Source: Candidatus Izemoplasma sp. (lineage in GTDB: Bacteria > Bacillota_I > Bacilli_A > Izemoplasmatales > Izemoplasmataceae). Taken from it: a stretch of DNA of 54,688 nucleotides. Shown piece after piece: positions 9,723 through 19,686 of this stretch. The position numbers were made by a program, and so were the translations under genes. Location: NCBI GenBank assembly GCA_029939945.1, contig JAOZRX010000008.1:1-54688 (forward strand), given 5' to 3'. The stretch's first letter is position 1, and every line of letters starts with the position of its first letter. The notes beneath the pieces are model-generated. The model was not told the origin of the DNA and did no database searches. It was given only the letters and a program-made list of their open reading frames with translations.

Positions 9723-9783
9723 TCACTAAATGGTTGCATTGTAACACTTTCCCTTTGGCTCTTTCCTTAATTATTATATTTCT

Positions 9784-10209
9784 TTATTGTGTCTTGAAAT
9801 CAGTAATATTACTTGCAACAAAACAACAAAAATATAATCCAATTGGGATTAGTATAAACCATAATTCGATAGAACTAAACGCTAATAAGATAAAGACTGG
9901 ACCAAAGATATAACTAATCATATCAAACAATTTGGCTTTTGCCTTATTTCTTATTTGAATCTTTCTTTCATCAAATTGTTCAATGACAATATCTTCAACA
10001 ATTTCAGGATTCTTTTTAATTAATATCTTAGCTATTAAATCTCCACCAACGCCACCAAATACAATACAACCTACATCGATTAGTATATATGGTAAAGTAA
10101 TTAATACTCCATCACAATCTTGATTGATTATTAAAAATATTAAGCCTATAACTATAGCAATAATTCCAAAACATAAAGTTAATTATTTCATTTTTTCTGA
10201 TTCAAACAT
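9784..10209 (-). pseudogene. Small membrane protein (DUF2178-like), nonsense codon at codon 9
   Basis: Minus-strand MFESEKMK*LTLCFGIIAIVIGLIFLIINQDCDGVLITLPYILIDVGCIVFGG...DERKIQIRNKAKAKLFDMISYIFGPVFILLAF...; TAA at 10183-10185. Confidence 0.65.
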
Positions 10210-10411
10210 CTTTTTCCTTCTCCTCATAAATGAATATATCCTCAACATCAACACTGATGAACAAAGAAATTTTAAAAGCTAAAAGAATTGAAGGATTGTA
10301 TCTCCCATTCTCTAAAGATCCTATTGTTTGTCTTGATACCTTTAATGCTTTTTCTAATTCCTCTTGTCGTATATTGTGATTCTTTCAAATTTCCTCTAAA
10401 TTGTTTTTCAA
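10202..10411 (-). pseudogene. XRE/Cro-type HTH regulator, nonsense codon at codon 9
   Basis: Minus-strand TTG start after GGAGATG: MKNNLEEI*KNHNIRQEELEKALKVSRQTIGSLENGRYNPSILLAFKISLFISVDVEDIFIYEEKEKDV; TGA at 10385-10387. Confidence 0.7.
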
Positions 10412-10564
10412 TATAGCATCTCCTTGGAAAGCTAACTTTCCATTTTTATATAAATAGTGTAAAATAACTTAACTTCCTTGTACTTTTTCATTAATTCAAT
10501 ATGTAATAGCAACAATAATGAAGTATGTTATAATATTTAATGAATAAATAAGGTGGTGAATTTC

Positions 10565-12187
10565 ATGATTGAATGCAATGTTAATAATATATCTAAATCC
10601 TTTGGCGCAGATTTAATATTTGAAAATATCTCATTTGATATAAAAACAAATGAAAGAATTGGGCTTGTTGGACCAAATGGTTGTGGAAAAACTACAATAA
10701 TGAAAATATTAATTGGCGATGAATATGTTCAAAAAGGTAATACTTCATTTAAAAAAGGAACTAAGATTGGATATCTAGATCAAATTCCAGACTTTAGTGA
10801 TGAGATAATTGTTATTGAAATATTGAAAAATGCTTTTAAAGAATTATTCAAATTGAAAAATGAAATTGATACTTTAACAAATTCATTTAGTAATTTAAAT
10901 GAAGATGAACTTGAAGTTTCATTAAAAAGATATAGCTCAATGATTGAAAAATATGAATCACTTGATGGATATTTAATAGAAACCAATATAAAAAAAGTTT
11001 GTTCTGGGCTTAAGATAAATGATAGCATGAAACAAATGAGTTTTAATCTACTTAGTGGAGGAGAAAAAACAAGAGTTATGCTTGCTAAAATCCTTCTAGA
11101 AAAACCTTCAATCTTAATGTTAGATGAACCATCAAATCATTTAGATTTGGAGTCAATTGAGTGGCTTGAAAGTTACCTAAAAGATTATGATGGAGCTGTT
11201 TTAATTATTTCTCATGATAGATATTTTTTAGATAATGTATGTAAGAAAATAATTGAATTAACATTTAATAAAGCCCATGTTTATCATGGAAACTACAGTT
11301 ACTATGTTATTGAAAAAGAAAGAAGATTTTTACTTGAACTAAAAGTATATTTAGCTCAAGAGAGAAAGATAAAGAGGATGGAAGACCAGATAGAAAGATA
11401 TCGTATGTGGGGAAGAATGCGTGATAGTGACAAAATGTTTAAACGTGCTAAGGAACTAGAAAGAAGATTAAGCAAAATTGAAAAACTAGATAAACCTAAA
11501 TACGAAAATGCTAAAATGAAAGTTAGTAATATTAATATCTCGAGAAGTGGAAAAAGAGTTTTAACTGCTAATAATATTGATAAGAGCTTTGAGGATTTAG
11601 TCTTATTAATTGATACTGAAATTGATTTGATATATCAAGACAGATTAGCTGTCTTAGGAAAAAACGGATCGGGTAAATCAACTTTTATTAAGATATTATT
11701 AGAGGATTATGATTTAGAAGAACCAATATATAAATGGGGAAGCAAAGTTAAAATTGGTTATTTAGCTCAAGAAGTAAAATTTAAAGATGATTCTTTAAAT
11801 GTCTTACAATATTTTATGAAAGAACACGGAGTTAATCAAAGTAGAGCTAGAAGCGAATTAGCAAAAGCTTTATTTATTAGAGATGATGTATTTAAATTAA
11901 TAAGAAATTTAAGTGGTGGAGAGAAAAGCAAACTTAAGTTATGTTCTTTAACTTTCAATAAAGTAAATTTAATGATTTTAGATGAACCTACAAATCACTT
12001 AGATATAGATTCAAGAGAAATATTAGAGGAGTTATTATTAGAATTTTCAGGAACAATACTCTTTGTTTCTCATGATAGATATTTTATTAAGAAAATTGCT
12101 AATCGTGTTGGAGAAATAAGTGATTTTCATATTAAGTATTATGAAGGCGATTACGATTATTACAGATACATAAAAAAAAGAATGTGA
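10565..12187 (+). CDS. ABC-F family ATPase
   Basis: Two ATP-binding domains without TM segments (GPNGCGKTT, LSGGEKTRVMLAK, GKNGSGKST, LSGGEKSKL). Confidence 0.9.
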   Translation: MIECNVNNISKSFGADLIFENISFDIKTNERIGLVGPNGCGKTTIMKILIGDEYVQKGNTSFKKGTKIGYLDQIPDFSDEIIVIEILKNAFKELFKLKNEIDTLTNSFSNLNEDELEVSLKRYSSMIEKYESLDGYLIETNIKKVCSGLKINDSMKQMSFNLLSGGEKTRVMLAKILLEKPSILMLDEPSNHLDLESIEWLESYLKDYDGAVLIISHDRYFLDNVCKKIIELTFNKAHVYHGNYSYYVIEKERRFLLELKVYLAQERKIKRMEDQIERYRMWGRMRDSDKMFKRAKELERRLSKIEKLDKPKYENAKMKVSNINISRSGKRVLTANNIDKSFEDLVLLIDTEIDLIYQDRLAVLGKNGSGKSTFIKILLEDYDLEEPIYKWGSKVKIGYLAQEVKFKDDSLNVLQYFMKEHGVNQSRARSELAKALFIRDDVFKLIRNLSGGEKSKLKLCSLTFNKVNLMILDEPTNHLDIDSREILEELLLEFSGTILFVSHDRYFIKKIANRVGEISDFHIKYYEGDYDYYRYIKKRM

Positions 12188-12242
12188 ACACTCCCACCAC
12201 TTAATTTAATAAATCAATTTAAAGTGGTGGGAGTGTTCACAT
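12182..12242. repeat. Perfect 21-bp inverted repeat (hairpin) starting at the ABC-F stop codon
   Basis: ATGTGAACACTCCCACCACTT -19 nt- AAGTGGTGGGAGTGTTCACAT. Confidence 0.9.
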
Positions 12243-12267
12243 TGGGTTACTTAGGATGAAAAAAACT

Positions 12268-12307
12268 CTTTACATAAGATAATTTAAGTGATAAACTATG
12301 TTTAAAA
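12268..12307 (+). repeat. Copy A of a dispersed imperfect 40-bp repeat
   Basis: CTTTACATAAGATAATTTAAGTGATAAACTATGTTTAAAA, 33/40 identical to 19566-19605. Confidence 0.6.
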
Positions 12308-12318
12308 GTGCTAATTGA

Positions 12319-13470
12319 TTAAGATTTCAACTTGTAATTATCTATTTCAAGAAACTCTTGGATAAGAACATGGGTAAGACCTAAAACATTGGTTTTTGAT
12401 TTAAAACTTGATGTTGTTAATACTTCCAAATTCATTATTTTCGATCTTAATTTGTTCTTAATTTGTGATATGCTTTCAGGTTTATTCTCGACAATCAAGC
12501 TGTTAATAACTATTGTTTGAGGATTTAGTAATTGAGATATATTGTTGATTGTTATGCTTAAGTAATCAATGAATTGCTGATAGATTTTGTTTGCATGAAC
12601 TTCTTTTGATTTTAATCTAGAAATGAATTCTGTTATGCTAACTTTTTCATTAGTTAGTTCATAATAATTTTGTATTATTGCTATATCGGATATATATTTT
12701 TCAAGACAACCATTATTTCCACAAACACATTCCTTACCGTTTGGGATTAAAATAGTATGACCTATTTCACCAGCAAATCCATCTTCACCTGTGTATAGTT
12801 TGTTATCTATTATGATACCCATCCCTACACCAATACCGATATTCAGAGATACTAGATTTTTCTGGTTAGCATATATAATGTTTTCACCTAGTGCAGAAAT
12901 ATTTGCTTCATTCTCTACATATGTTTTTATACCAGTATAGTCTTCAATTATTTTCTTTAATTCAATATCTTTCCACGATGAAAATGGAGTATATATAATC
13001 TTTTTAGTTTTTGATAGAATTCCATAAACTCCAATACCTATACCTATAACACCATATACAGAATCATAGGTATTTGATTTCAATTCATCTATTGTTTCTA
13101 ATAAAGATGTTAAATAGGAACTAAATTCTGGATTATCTATTGGTTTGTTTATTTCAAATAGAATTTCACCAAATAGATTTGTAATAACACCATAAATCAA
13201 ATTGGTTTGTAAATCTAGACTAAGAATTCTACCTGCTCTTTTATTAAGGGCTATTGCATTAGCACTACGACCACTAGTTTTAATTTTCTTGTCGAGTTCA
13301 ATAACGATACTCTTGTCAATTAAAACTTGGATAATAGAAGAAACCGTTGCTTTATTGAGAGTTGTAATTCTTGACAACTCAATTCTAGATGTTTCTTTTA
13401 ATTCAACTAGTTTCTCAATTACTAGATTAGTATTAGTTTGTTTAACTAATTGTGAGTTTGCAGTTTTCAT
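12319..13470 (-). CDS. ROK family transcriptional repressor (XylR-like)
   Basis: N-terminal winged HTH, ROK zinc motif CVCGNNGCLEKYIS; divergent from xylA. Confidence 0.85.
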   Translation of the reverse strand: MKTANSQLVKQTNTNLVIEKLVELKETSRIELSRITTLNKATVSSIIQVLIDKSIVIELDKKIKTSGRSANAIALNKRAGRILSLDLQTNLIYGVITNLFGEILFEINKPIDNPEFSSYLTSLLETIDELKSNTYDSVYGVIGIGIGVYGILSKTKKIIYTPFSSWKDIELKKIIEDYTGIKTYVENEANISALGENIIYANQKNLVSLNIGIGVGMGIIIDNKLYTGEDGFAGEIGHTILIPNGKECVCGNNGCLEKYISDIAIIQNYYELTNEKVSITEFISRLKSKEVHANKIYQQFIDYLSITINNISQLLNPQTIVINSLIVENKPESISQIKNKLRSKIMNLEVLTTSSFKSKTNVLGLTHVLIQEFLEIDNYKLKS

Positions 13471-13512
13471 AGTACCACCCTTTCAAGTTCATAAAAATTA
13501 TATAACAAAAAA

Positions 13513-13531
13513 AGTTGATTAGCAATCAACT
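13513..13531. promoter_or_regulatory. Operator-like inverted repeat in the ROK/xylA divergent region
   Basis: AGTTGATT-agc-AATCAACT. Confidence 0.5.
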
Positions 13532-13561
13532 AATCATAATTAAAAATAAAGGAGAATGTAC

Positions 13562-14878
13562 ATGAAATATTTTGATAAGATAGACAAAATAAAATATGAA
13601 GGTTCAAAAAGTTCGAATCCTTTTGCCTTCAAGTATTACAATTCTAACGAATTAATATTTGGTAAGAAGATGAAAGATCATCTTAAATTTTCAATGGCAT
13701 ATTGGCACACAATGACAGGAAAAGGTGTAGATCCATTTGGTGCTGAAACAATGGAAAGACCTTGGGATGATGAACAAGATGAAATGGAAAAAGCTAAAAT
13801 TAGAGTTAAAGTAGCTTTTGAATTCATGGAAAAATTAGGGTTAGAATACTTTGCATTCCATGACAGAGACATTGCACCAGAAGGTGAAACTCTTTCTGAA
13901 AGTAATAAGAACCTTGATGTAATTGTTGATTTGATTGAAAAAGAAATGAAGCGAACAGGGATAAAATTACTTTGGGGTACTGCAAACTTATTTTATAATA
14001 AGAGATTTGTTAATGGAGCAAGTACAAGTCCAAATGCAGATATCTTTGCATTTAGTGCTGCACAAGTTAAAAAAGCAATGGAAATAACTAAGAGATTAAA
14101 TGGTGCTGGATATACTTTTTGGGGCGGAAGAGAAGGATATGAAACTCTTTTAAATACTGACATGAAATTAGAACAAGATAATTTTGCAAGATTTTTAAAA
14201 ATGGCAGTAGTTTACGCAAAAGAAATTGGTTTTGAAGGACAATTTTATATTGAACCAAAACCAAAAGAACCTACAAAGCATCAATATGATTATGATAGTG
14301 CAACAGTAATTTCTTTTCTAAGAAAACATGGATTAGATAAGGACTTTAAACTTAATATTGAAACGAATCACGCTACACTTGCTATGCATACTATGAATCA
14401 TGAAATTAGATTAGCTGCTGATAATGATATGCTTGGAAGTGTTGATGCAAATCAAGGAGATTTATTACTTGGATGGGATACAGATCAATTTCCTACAAAT
14501 GTTTATGACACTACATTAACAATGTATGAAGTATTAAGAGCTGGTGGACTTAAATCAGGTGGATTAAACTTTGATGCTAAAGTAAAAAGAAGTTCTTTCA
14601 CAAAAAACGATTTACTTATAGCTCATATTGCAGGTATGGATGCATATGCTGCAGGACTTAGAATTGCAAGTAAGTTATTAGAAGATGGAGTATTTGAAAA
14701 TAATCTTAAAGATAGATACCGTTCTTATAATGAAGGCATTGGAAAACAAATAGTTTCTAAAGAAGTTGGATTTAAGGAATTAGAAGAATATGTGATGAAT
14801 AAAAAAGAGTTAGAAAAAAACGAATCAGGGAAACAAGAACTTTTAGAAGCAATATTAAATCAATACATAATAGGATAA
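13562..14878 (+). CDS. xylA: xylose isomerase
   Basis: Full-length family match by eye: [72 protein letters not shown]. Confidence 0.97.
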   Translation: MKYFDKIDKIKYEGSKSSNPFAFKYYNSNELIFGKKMKDHLKFSMAYWHTMTGKGVDPFGAETMERPWDDEQDEMEKAKIRVKVAFEFMEKLGLEYFAFHDRDIAPEGETLSESNKNLDVIVDLIEKEMKRTGIKLLWGTANLFYNKRFVNGASTSPNADIFAFSAAQVKKAMEITKRLNGAGYTFWGGREGYETLLNTDMKLEQDNFARFLKMAVVYAKEIGFEGQFYIEPKPKEPTKHQYDYDSATVISFLRKHGLDKDFKLNIETNHATLAMHTMNHEIRLAADNDMLGSVDANQGDLLLGWDTDQFPTNVYDTTLTMYEVLRAGGLKSGGLNFDAKVKRSSFTKNDLLIAHIAGMDAYAAGLRIASKLLEDGVFENNLKDRYRSYNEGIGKQIVSKEVGFKELEEYVMNKKELEKNESGKQELLEAILNQYIIG

Positions 14879-14912
14879 TTAAACTATTAAATAATAATTT
14901 TACATCCTCTAC

Positions 14913-14949
14913 AAAAAACACTATATGTTTAAAGCTAATAGTGTTTTTT
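14913..14949. terminator. Intrinsic terminator after xylA
   Basis: AAAAAACACTA ... TAGTGTTTTTT. Confidence 0.8.
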
Positions 14950-15029
14950 AATAGAATTAAAAAGAAATACAAAATATTGTGTTATTTTTAACAGAGTGAT
15001 ATACTTATATCGATTGGAGACGTGATTGT

Positions 15030-16601
15030 ATGGCTGAATTATACAAACTACTTCTTGTAGATGATGAAGATGATGTTAGAGGTAGAATTTCATCTAGAAT
15101 CCATTCTGATAGCGGATTTCAAGTTGTTGGAAAAGCCGGGAACGGCTATGATGCTCTTGAATTAATTGAAAAATTGTGTCCTGACATAGTTCTAACAGAC
15201 ATAAAAATGCCATATATTGATGGTATCGAACTTGCTAAGATTATTAGAAGAGATTATCCAATGACAAGAGTTGCTTTTATCTCAGGGTATGATGAATTCG
15301 ATTATGCTAAACAAGCTATCGATTTAAATGTTCTAAGTTACCTTATGAAACCAGTTACTTCTTCAGATATGGAGTTGTTTTTAAGCAAAGTTAAAAAACA
15401 ACTAGATACAGAAAGAGAAGAATTGAAAAATATTTCTTCAATCAAAGAAAAATATAACGATATTCTCCCAATTATTGGAGATAGTTTTTTAAGTTCTTTG
15501 TTACACTCAAGTGATTTAAATGCAGCAGATATTGATAAGTTATCAGTTTATGGGATTAATCTTGGGAAAAGCAAATTTATTACCTGTCTTATCGATTTGG
15601 ATAAGAACTTAGATTTCAACATCCTAGATATTGAAAAATCTAAGGTTAAAATAATTGAGATTTTGAAGACGAAATTTAATAATTATAAATTAAAGCATAT
15701 ATTAGTAATTTCAGATGGAATTGTGATGATTATCAACTTAACTGGAAGTGGAATTAAGGAGATTGATAGAATCCTTTTTGAAGTATTAAAAGCATCTGAA
15801 GAGTATTTAAAAATAGATATAAAAATTGGAGTATCAAGAATATTTAATGAATTAAATAGATTGCCCAGATCATTTAAAGAAGCAAAAAAATCTCTTGGAT
15901 ATAGTCGTTTTATGAATCTGACTAGAATTGTTTATGCAAGTGAGTTTGTAGATATTAGAAGTAATGGTGCAATTATATCAGGTGAAGATTTAAGCAGTCT
16001 TGACAATATAATAAGATATGGAACAGAAGACGCCATTATTGAATATTTAGAGAAAATAAGATTAAAACTGACAAATAATAGTAGTGATTTCCTTGTTAAT
16101 AGAGAATTTATTATGATAAGCTTTGCGAATCTATTAATGAATTTATCTGGAAGTGTTAAGAATAATTTAATGGAAGAACTTGAAGCATACCATACAGTTG
16201 AAGAATTGATAGAGTATGTAAAAAAACAAATCTTTGATTACAGAAATTCAGATGCAAATATCCAATACTCTAAAACTGAAAAAATGCTTCAGAGTATATT
16301 GGAATATATAGATAACAATTATAGTGATCAATCTTTATCTCTTGAAAGAACGTGCGATGAGATGGATATCTCAGTTTCATATTTAAGCATGTTATTAAAA
16401 AAACAAAAAGGCATTACGTTTAATAAATATCTAGTGAAAACTAGGCTCGAAAAGGCTAAGGAACTATTGAAGTATACAAAACTAAAAGTTGTTGATGTTT
16501 CAAGAGAATGTGGATACAATGAAGTTTACTATTTTAGTCACAGTTTCAAAAAATTCACAGGAGTATCACCAAGAGAGTATCGTAAAAATGAAAATATTTA
16601 G
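15030..16601 (+). CDS. YesN-type response regulator with AraC-type DNA-binding domain
   Basis: Receiver domain (LLVDDEDDVRGRI...DIVLTDIKMPYIDG...LMKPV) and C-terminal AraC HTH (GYNEVYYFSHSFKKFTGVSPREYRK). Confidence 0.92.
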   Translation: MAELYKLLLVDDEDDVRGRISSRIHSDSGFQVVGKAGNGYDALELIEKLCPDIVLTDIKMPYIDGIELAKIIRRDYPMTRVAFISGYDEFDYAKQAIDLNVLSYLMKPVTSSDMELFLSKVKKQLDTEREELKNISSIKEKYNDILPIIGDSFLSSLLHSSDLNAADIDKLSVYGINLGKSKFITCLIDLDKNLDFNILDIEKSKVKIIEILKTKFNNYKLKHILVISDGIVMIINLTGSGIKEIDRILFEVLKASEEYLKIDIKIGVSRIFNELNRLPRSFKEAKKSLGYSRFMNLTRIVYASEFVDIRSNGAIISGEDLSSLDNIIRYGTEDAIIEYLEKIRLKLTNNSSDFLVNREFIMISFANLLMNLSGSVKNNLMEELEAYHTVEELIEYVKKQIFDYRNSDANIQYSKTEKMLQSILEYIDNNYSDQSLSLERTCDEMDISVSYLSMLLKKQKGITFNKYLVKTRLEKAKELLKYTKLKVVDVSRECGYNEVYYFSHSFKKFTGVSPREYRKNENI

Positions 16602-18315
16602 AGAGTTTTCAATAAAACAGAATATCGTTATAGCCATGATGACTATTTCGATAATTGTAATTCTATTATCAAGTTTTGCATATTATTTCATTTTTAATAG
16701 TTCAATGAATGATATTGTTGAATCGAGTTCTAAAGAAATAAACAAACAAATAATCTTCAATTATGAAAATTACATTAATGATGTTTTAAATACAGCCAGA
16801 CAAATCCAAAAAGATACTATCAGATATGATATTGCTACAAGCAAAAGCGAACTACAAGATATCTATAATAAAAGTGTAAAGGTGAATGAAAATACAATTT
16901 CCATTGTGCTACTAGGATTAGATGGAAATATAATTTTAAGTAGTGATAATGATGCAAGTCAGAATACTTATTTAGAAGAGAAAGATTGGTTTGAAAATGC
17001 ACTTCTTGACTATTCAATATTTTATTTTTCCTCTCCACATACACAAAATGTATTTAGAGATGGTAGTTCTAAAGTTATTTCAGTTTCTAAAGTTATTAGT
17101 TATATAGTGAATGGAGAGAAGCGAAATGCAGTTTTATTGATAGATATTAGTACGGAGATGATTGTCGATTTATCAGATCATACTAATCTTGGTGAAGGTG
17201 GGCACATTGTCATATTGAATGATGATGATTCGCTTATTTATTCGTCAATTGCTTCTTGTTACAATGATACTTGTGAAAGTATTTCAATAGCAAAAGAGAT
17301 AATTATTGGTGGTTCCTATGTAATTGTTGATGATATCAAAATGTATGCAAGTGTAAATACCTTAAATGCTACTAGATGGAGAATAGCCACTTTTTCAAAT
17401 GTAGAAATTCTAAACAGCTCGAGAACAAACATGTTTATAATTTTATCTTTAATTATGATTGTTACTGTTTCGGTAGTATTTTACTTCGCTAATATAATTA
17501 CTAGAAGAATCACATCTCCTTTAAATAAACTAAACAAACATATGTTAGAAATTCAAGAGAATGGTGAATTATATAGTCCTTTGAAAGTTGAGGGGCAAAA
17601 AGAAATAATATATTTATCCAAAGCTTTTAATAACATGATTGTGGAGATCAGGAGATTAATGGAAAGAGTCTTAAGGGAACAAAAAGAAAAAAGAAAAACT
17701 GAATTTATTGCGCTTCAAACACAAATAAATCCTCATTTTCTTTATAATACACTCGATTCAATTATATGGTTATCTGAAAACAAAATGAACGAGCAAGTTG
17801 TTGAAATGATTGTTGCTTTATCTAAATATTTTAGAACTAGTATTTCGCAAGGTAAAACTATAATTACTGCAGAAGAGGAACTTGAGCATGCAAGGAATTA
17901 TTTGCTCATTCAAAAAATCAGGTACAGTAGTAAATTTGATTATGCATTTGAAATAGATGAAGAAATACTGAAAGTCAATGCAGTAAAATTGATTTTACAG
18001 CCATTAATTGAAAATGCTATTTACCACGGTATAAGTAGTGATGAAGATGGAATTATCATTATAAAAGCATATCAAAGTGATGGATTAATGGTGTTTGAAG
18101 TTGAAAATAACGGATATGGATTAACGGAATCGCAAATAGAGGATATATATTTAAATATGAAATCTAAAATTAAAAACACAAGTATTGGATTGAAGAATAT
18201 ATATCAAAGATTAAAACTCTATTATGGTGATACTGCAAATCTTGAGATTATTAGTGAATTAGATGAAAAGACAATTGTTAGGTTAACATATCCAATGAAA
18301 GCACAGGTGAAATAA
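16588..18315 (+). CDS. LytS/YesM-type sensor histidine kinase
   Basis: Two TM, extracellular dCache-like region, HAMP, His_kinase motif TEFIALQTQINPHFLYNTLDSIIWL; likely start ATG 16588 within the ORF-track frame. Confidence 0.9.
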   Translation: MKIFREFSIKQNIVIAMMTISIIVILLSSFAYYFIFNSSMNDIVESSSKEINKQIIFNYENYINDVLNTARQIQKDTIRYDIATSKSELQDIYNKSVKVNENTISIVLLGLDGNIILSSDNDASQNTYLEEKDWFENALLDYSIFYFSSPHTQNVFRDGSSKVISVSKVISYIVNGEKRNAVLLIDISTEMIVDLSDHTNLGEGGHIVILNDDDSLIYSSIASCYNDTCESISIAKEIIIGGSYVIVDDIKMYASVNTLNATRWRIATFSNVEILNSSRTNMFIILSLIMIVTVSVVFYFANIITRRITSPLNKLNKHMLEIQENGELYSPLKVEGQKEIIYLSKAFNNMIVEIRRLMERVLREQKEKRKTEFIALQTQINPHFLYNTLDSIIWLSENKMNEQVVEMIVALSKYFRTSISQGKTIITAEEELEHARNYLLIQKIRYSSKFDYAFEIDEEILKVNAVKLILQPLIENAIYHGISSDEDGIIIIKAYQSDGLMVFEVENNGYGLTESQIEDIYLNMKSKIKNTSIGLKNIYQRLKLYYGDTANLEIISELDEKTIVRLTYPMKAQVK

Positions 18316-19347
18316 ATGAGGAAATGTATTATGATTCTTTTGATTTTTGTTTTTACAATTACTTTGAGTAGTTGTAAAAAAACTAACTATGAAATCCCAT
18401 TTATTCTTTACGATGAAGAAGATCTCTTCATGATGAGCTTTAGAGACTCTATATTCTTACATAATTCGAGTGATATAACATTTAAAATGTATGATTCAAC
18501 AAATTCTCAAATAATTCAAAATGAAATAATTAACGGAGTACTACTTGATTCTCCAAAGTTGATTATTGTAAACCCAGTTGATAGGCTTGGAGCTTACACT
18601 ATAATTGAAAAATCAAAACTAACTGATACCCCAATAATATTTATTAATAGAGAACCATTAGCTGAAGACTTGTTATCTTGGGATAAAGTTTATTATGTTG
18701 GAGCGAAACCAGAACAATCCGCAATTTATCAAGCTGAACTTGTAATGGAATTATTTGGTAGTAACCCAAATAACTTGAATAATTACGACCTTAATGGTGA
18801 TGGGAAAATCCAATGTATTATATTGAAAGGACAAGAGGGTCATCAAGATGCAGAAATTAGAACCGAAGCTGTAGTAAATGAAATGGAAGAAAATGGTTAT
18901 GATTTAGAAATATTAAAGATTGAATCTGCAGACTTTAGAACTAGTGTTGCATTTGATGTAATGAACGAATTGTTACCAATTTATCGTGATCAAATTGAAG
19001 TGATTTTCTCAAATAATGACGCTATGGCAATTGGAGCTATAAATGCACTTAAGGAAGATGGGTTTTTCACAGATGATAACGAAGATGGAAAAGTCGATTC
19101 AAACATTGATAATTGGATACCTGTTGTAGGAATTGATGGTATTGCTGAAGCAATACAATTAATCGAAGATGGTTACTTATATGGAACAGTTATCAATGAT
19201 TCGGAGTCTATGGCTAAAGCAGTTATAGAGCTTTCTAGTGCAATCTTTAACAATGAGGATCCTGAAACAATAAGCTATCCAATATTGTATGGAAAGTATA
19301 TCTGGATAGATTATAAGAAGTATTCTTTACCCATATTTGAAGAATGA
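18316..19347 (+). CDS. Periplasmic-binding-protein-like lipoprotein (MglB-like), likely accessory sensor of the YesN/LytS pair
   Basis: Lipobox LSSC; MglB-like YDLNGDGKIQCIILKGQEGHQDAEIRT; same operon as the RR and HK. Confidence 0.8.
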   Translation: MRKCIMILLIFVFTITLSSCKKTNYEIPFILYDEEDLFMMSFRDSIFLHNSSDITFKMYDSTNSQIIQNEIINGVLLDSPKLIIVNPVDRLGAYTIIEKSKLTDTPIIFINREPLAEDLLSWDKVYYVGAKPEQSAIYQAELVMELFGSNPNNLNNYDLNGDGKIQCIILKGQEGHQDAEIRTEAVVNEMEENGYDLEILKIESADFRTSVAFDVMNELLPIYRDQIEVIFSNNDAMAIGAINALKEDGFFTDDNEDGKVDSNIDNWIPVVGIDGIAEAIQLIEDGYLYGTVINDSESMAKAVIELSSAIFNNEDPETISYPILYGKYIWIDYKKYSLPIFEE

Positions 19348-19352
19348 GATAT

Positions 19353-19388
19353 ATAAAGCGAAATTAGTATTTCGCTTTATTTTTTTTG
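19353..19388. terminator. Intrinsic terminator
   Basis: ATAAAGCGAAAT-tag-TATTTCGCTTTAT followed by T-run. Confidence 0.85.
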
Positions 19389-19487
19389 AAATAGTAGAAA
19401 ATCACAAATTAAATAGTAATATATCACATTTTTCATAAAACGCTTCCATGTTAAAATATACTTAGACATGATGTATTAATATTAAAA

Positions 19488-19515
19488 ATACGATTTTACA
19501 TGATTGAAATCGTAT
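19488..19515 (+). other. Hairpin in the xylB upstream region
   Basis: ATACGATTT ... AAATCGTAT. Confidence 0.5.
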
Positions 19516-19565
19516 ATTTATGAAATTTGATTTCAACTTATGCTCATTTATGAGTTGATTTAAAA

Positions 19566-19605
19566 CTTTACAAACCTTAATTTAGGTGATAAACTATGGT
19601 TGAAA
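19566..19605 (+). repeat. Copy B of a dispersed imperfect 40-bp repeat
   Basis: CTTTACAAACCTTAATTTAGGTGATAAACTATGGTTGAAA, 33/40 identical to 12268-12307. Confidence 0.6.
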
Positions 19606-19686
19606 ACGATCTCATTTAAATTGAAAAAGGAAAGCAAGAATTGTTGGAAATCAATATTACAACATATTCTTGAATAGGTGATATAC

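Noticed and set aside
10385-10387. UGA reassigned to Trp (Mollicutes code) explaining the XRE stop
   Set aside because: Other genes here end properly at TGA, and the adjacent membrane-protein gene is broken by TAA, which reassignment cannot explain.
12182-12242. Hairpin as part of a CRISPR array
   Set aside because: Only a single inverted pair; no repeated direct units with spacers anywhere in the window.
13202-13522. 106-aa plus-strand ORF opposite the ROK regulator
   Set aside because: Antisense to a conserved ROK protein; no RBS or recognisable domain.
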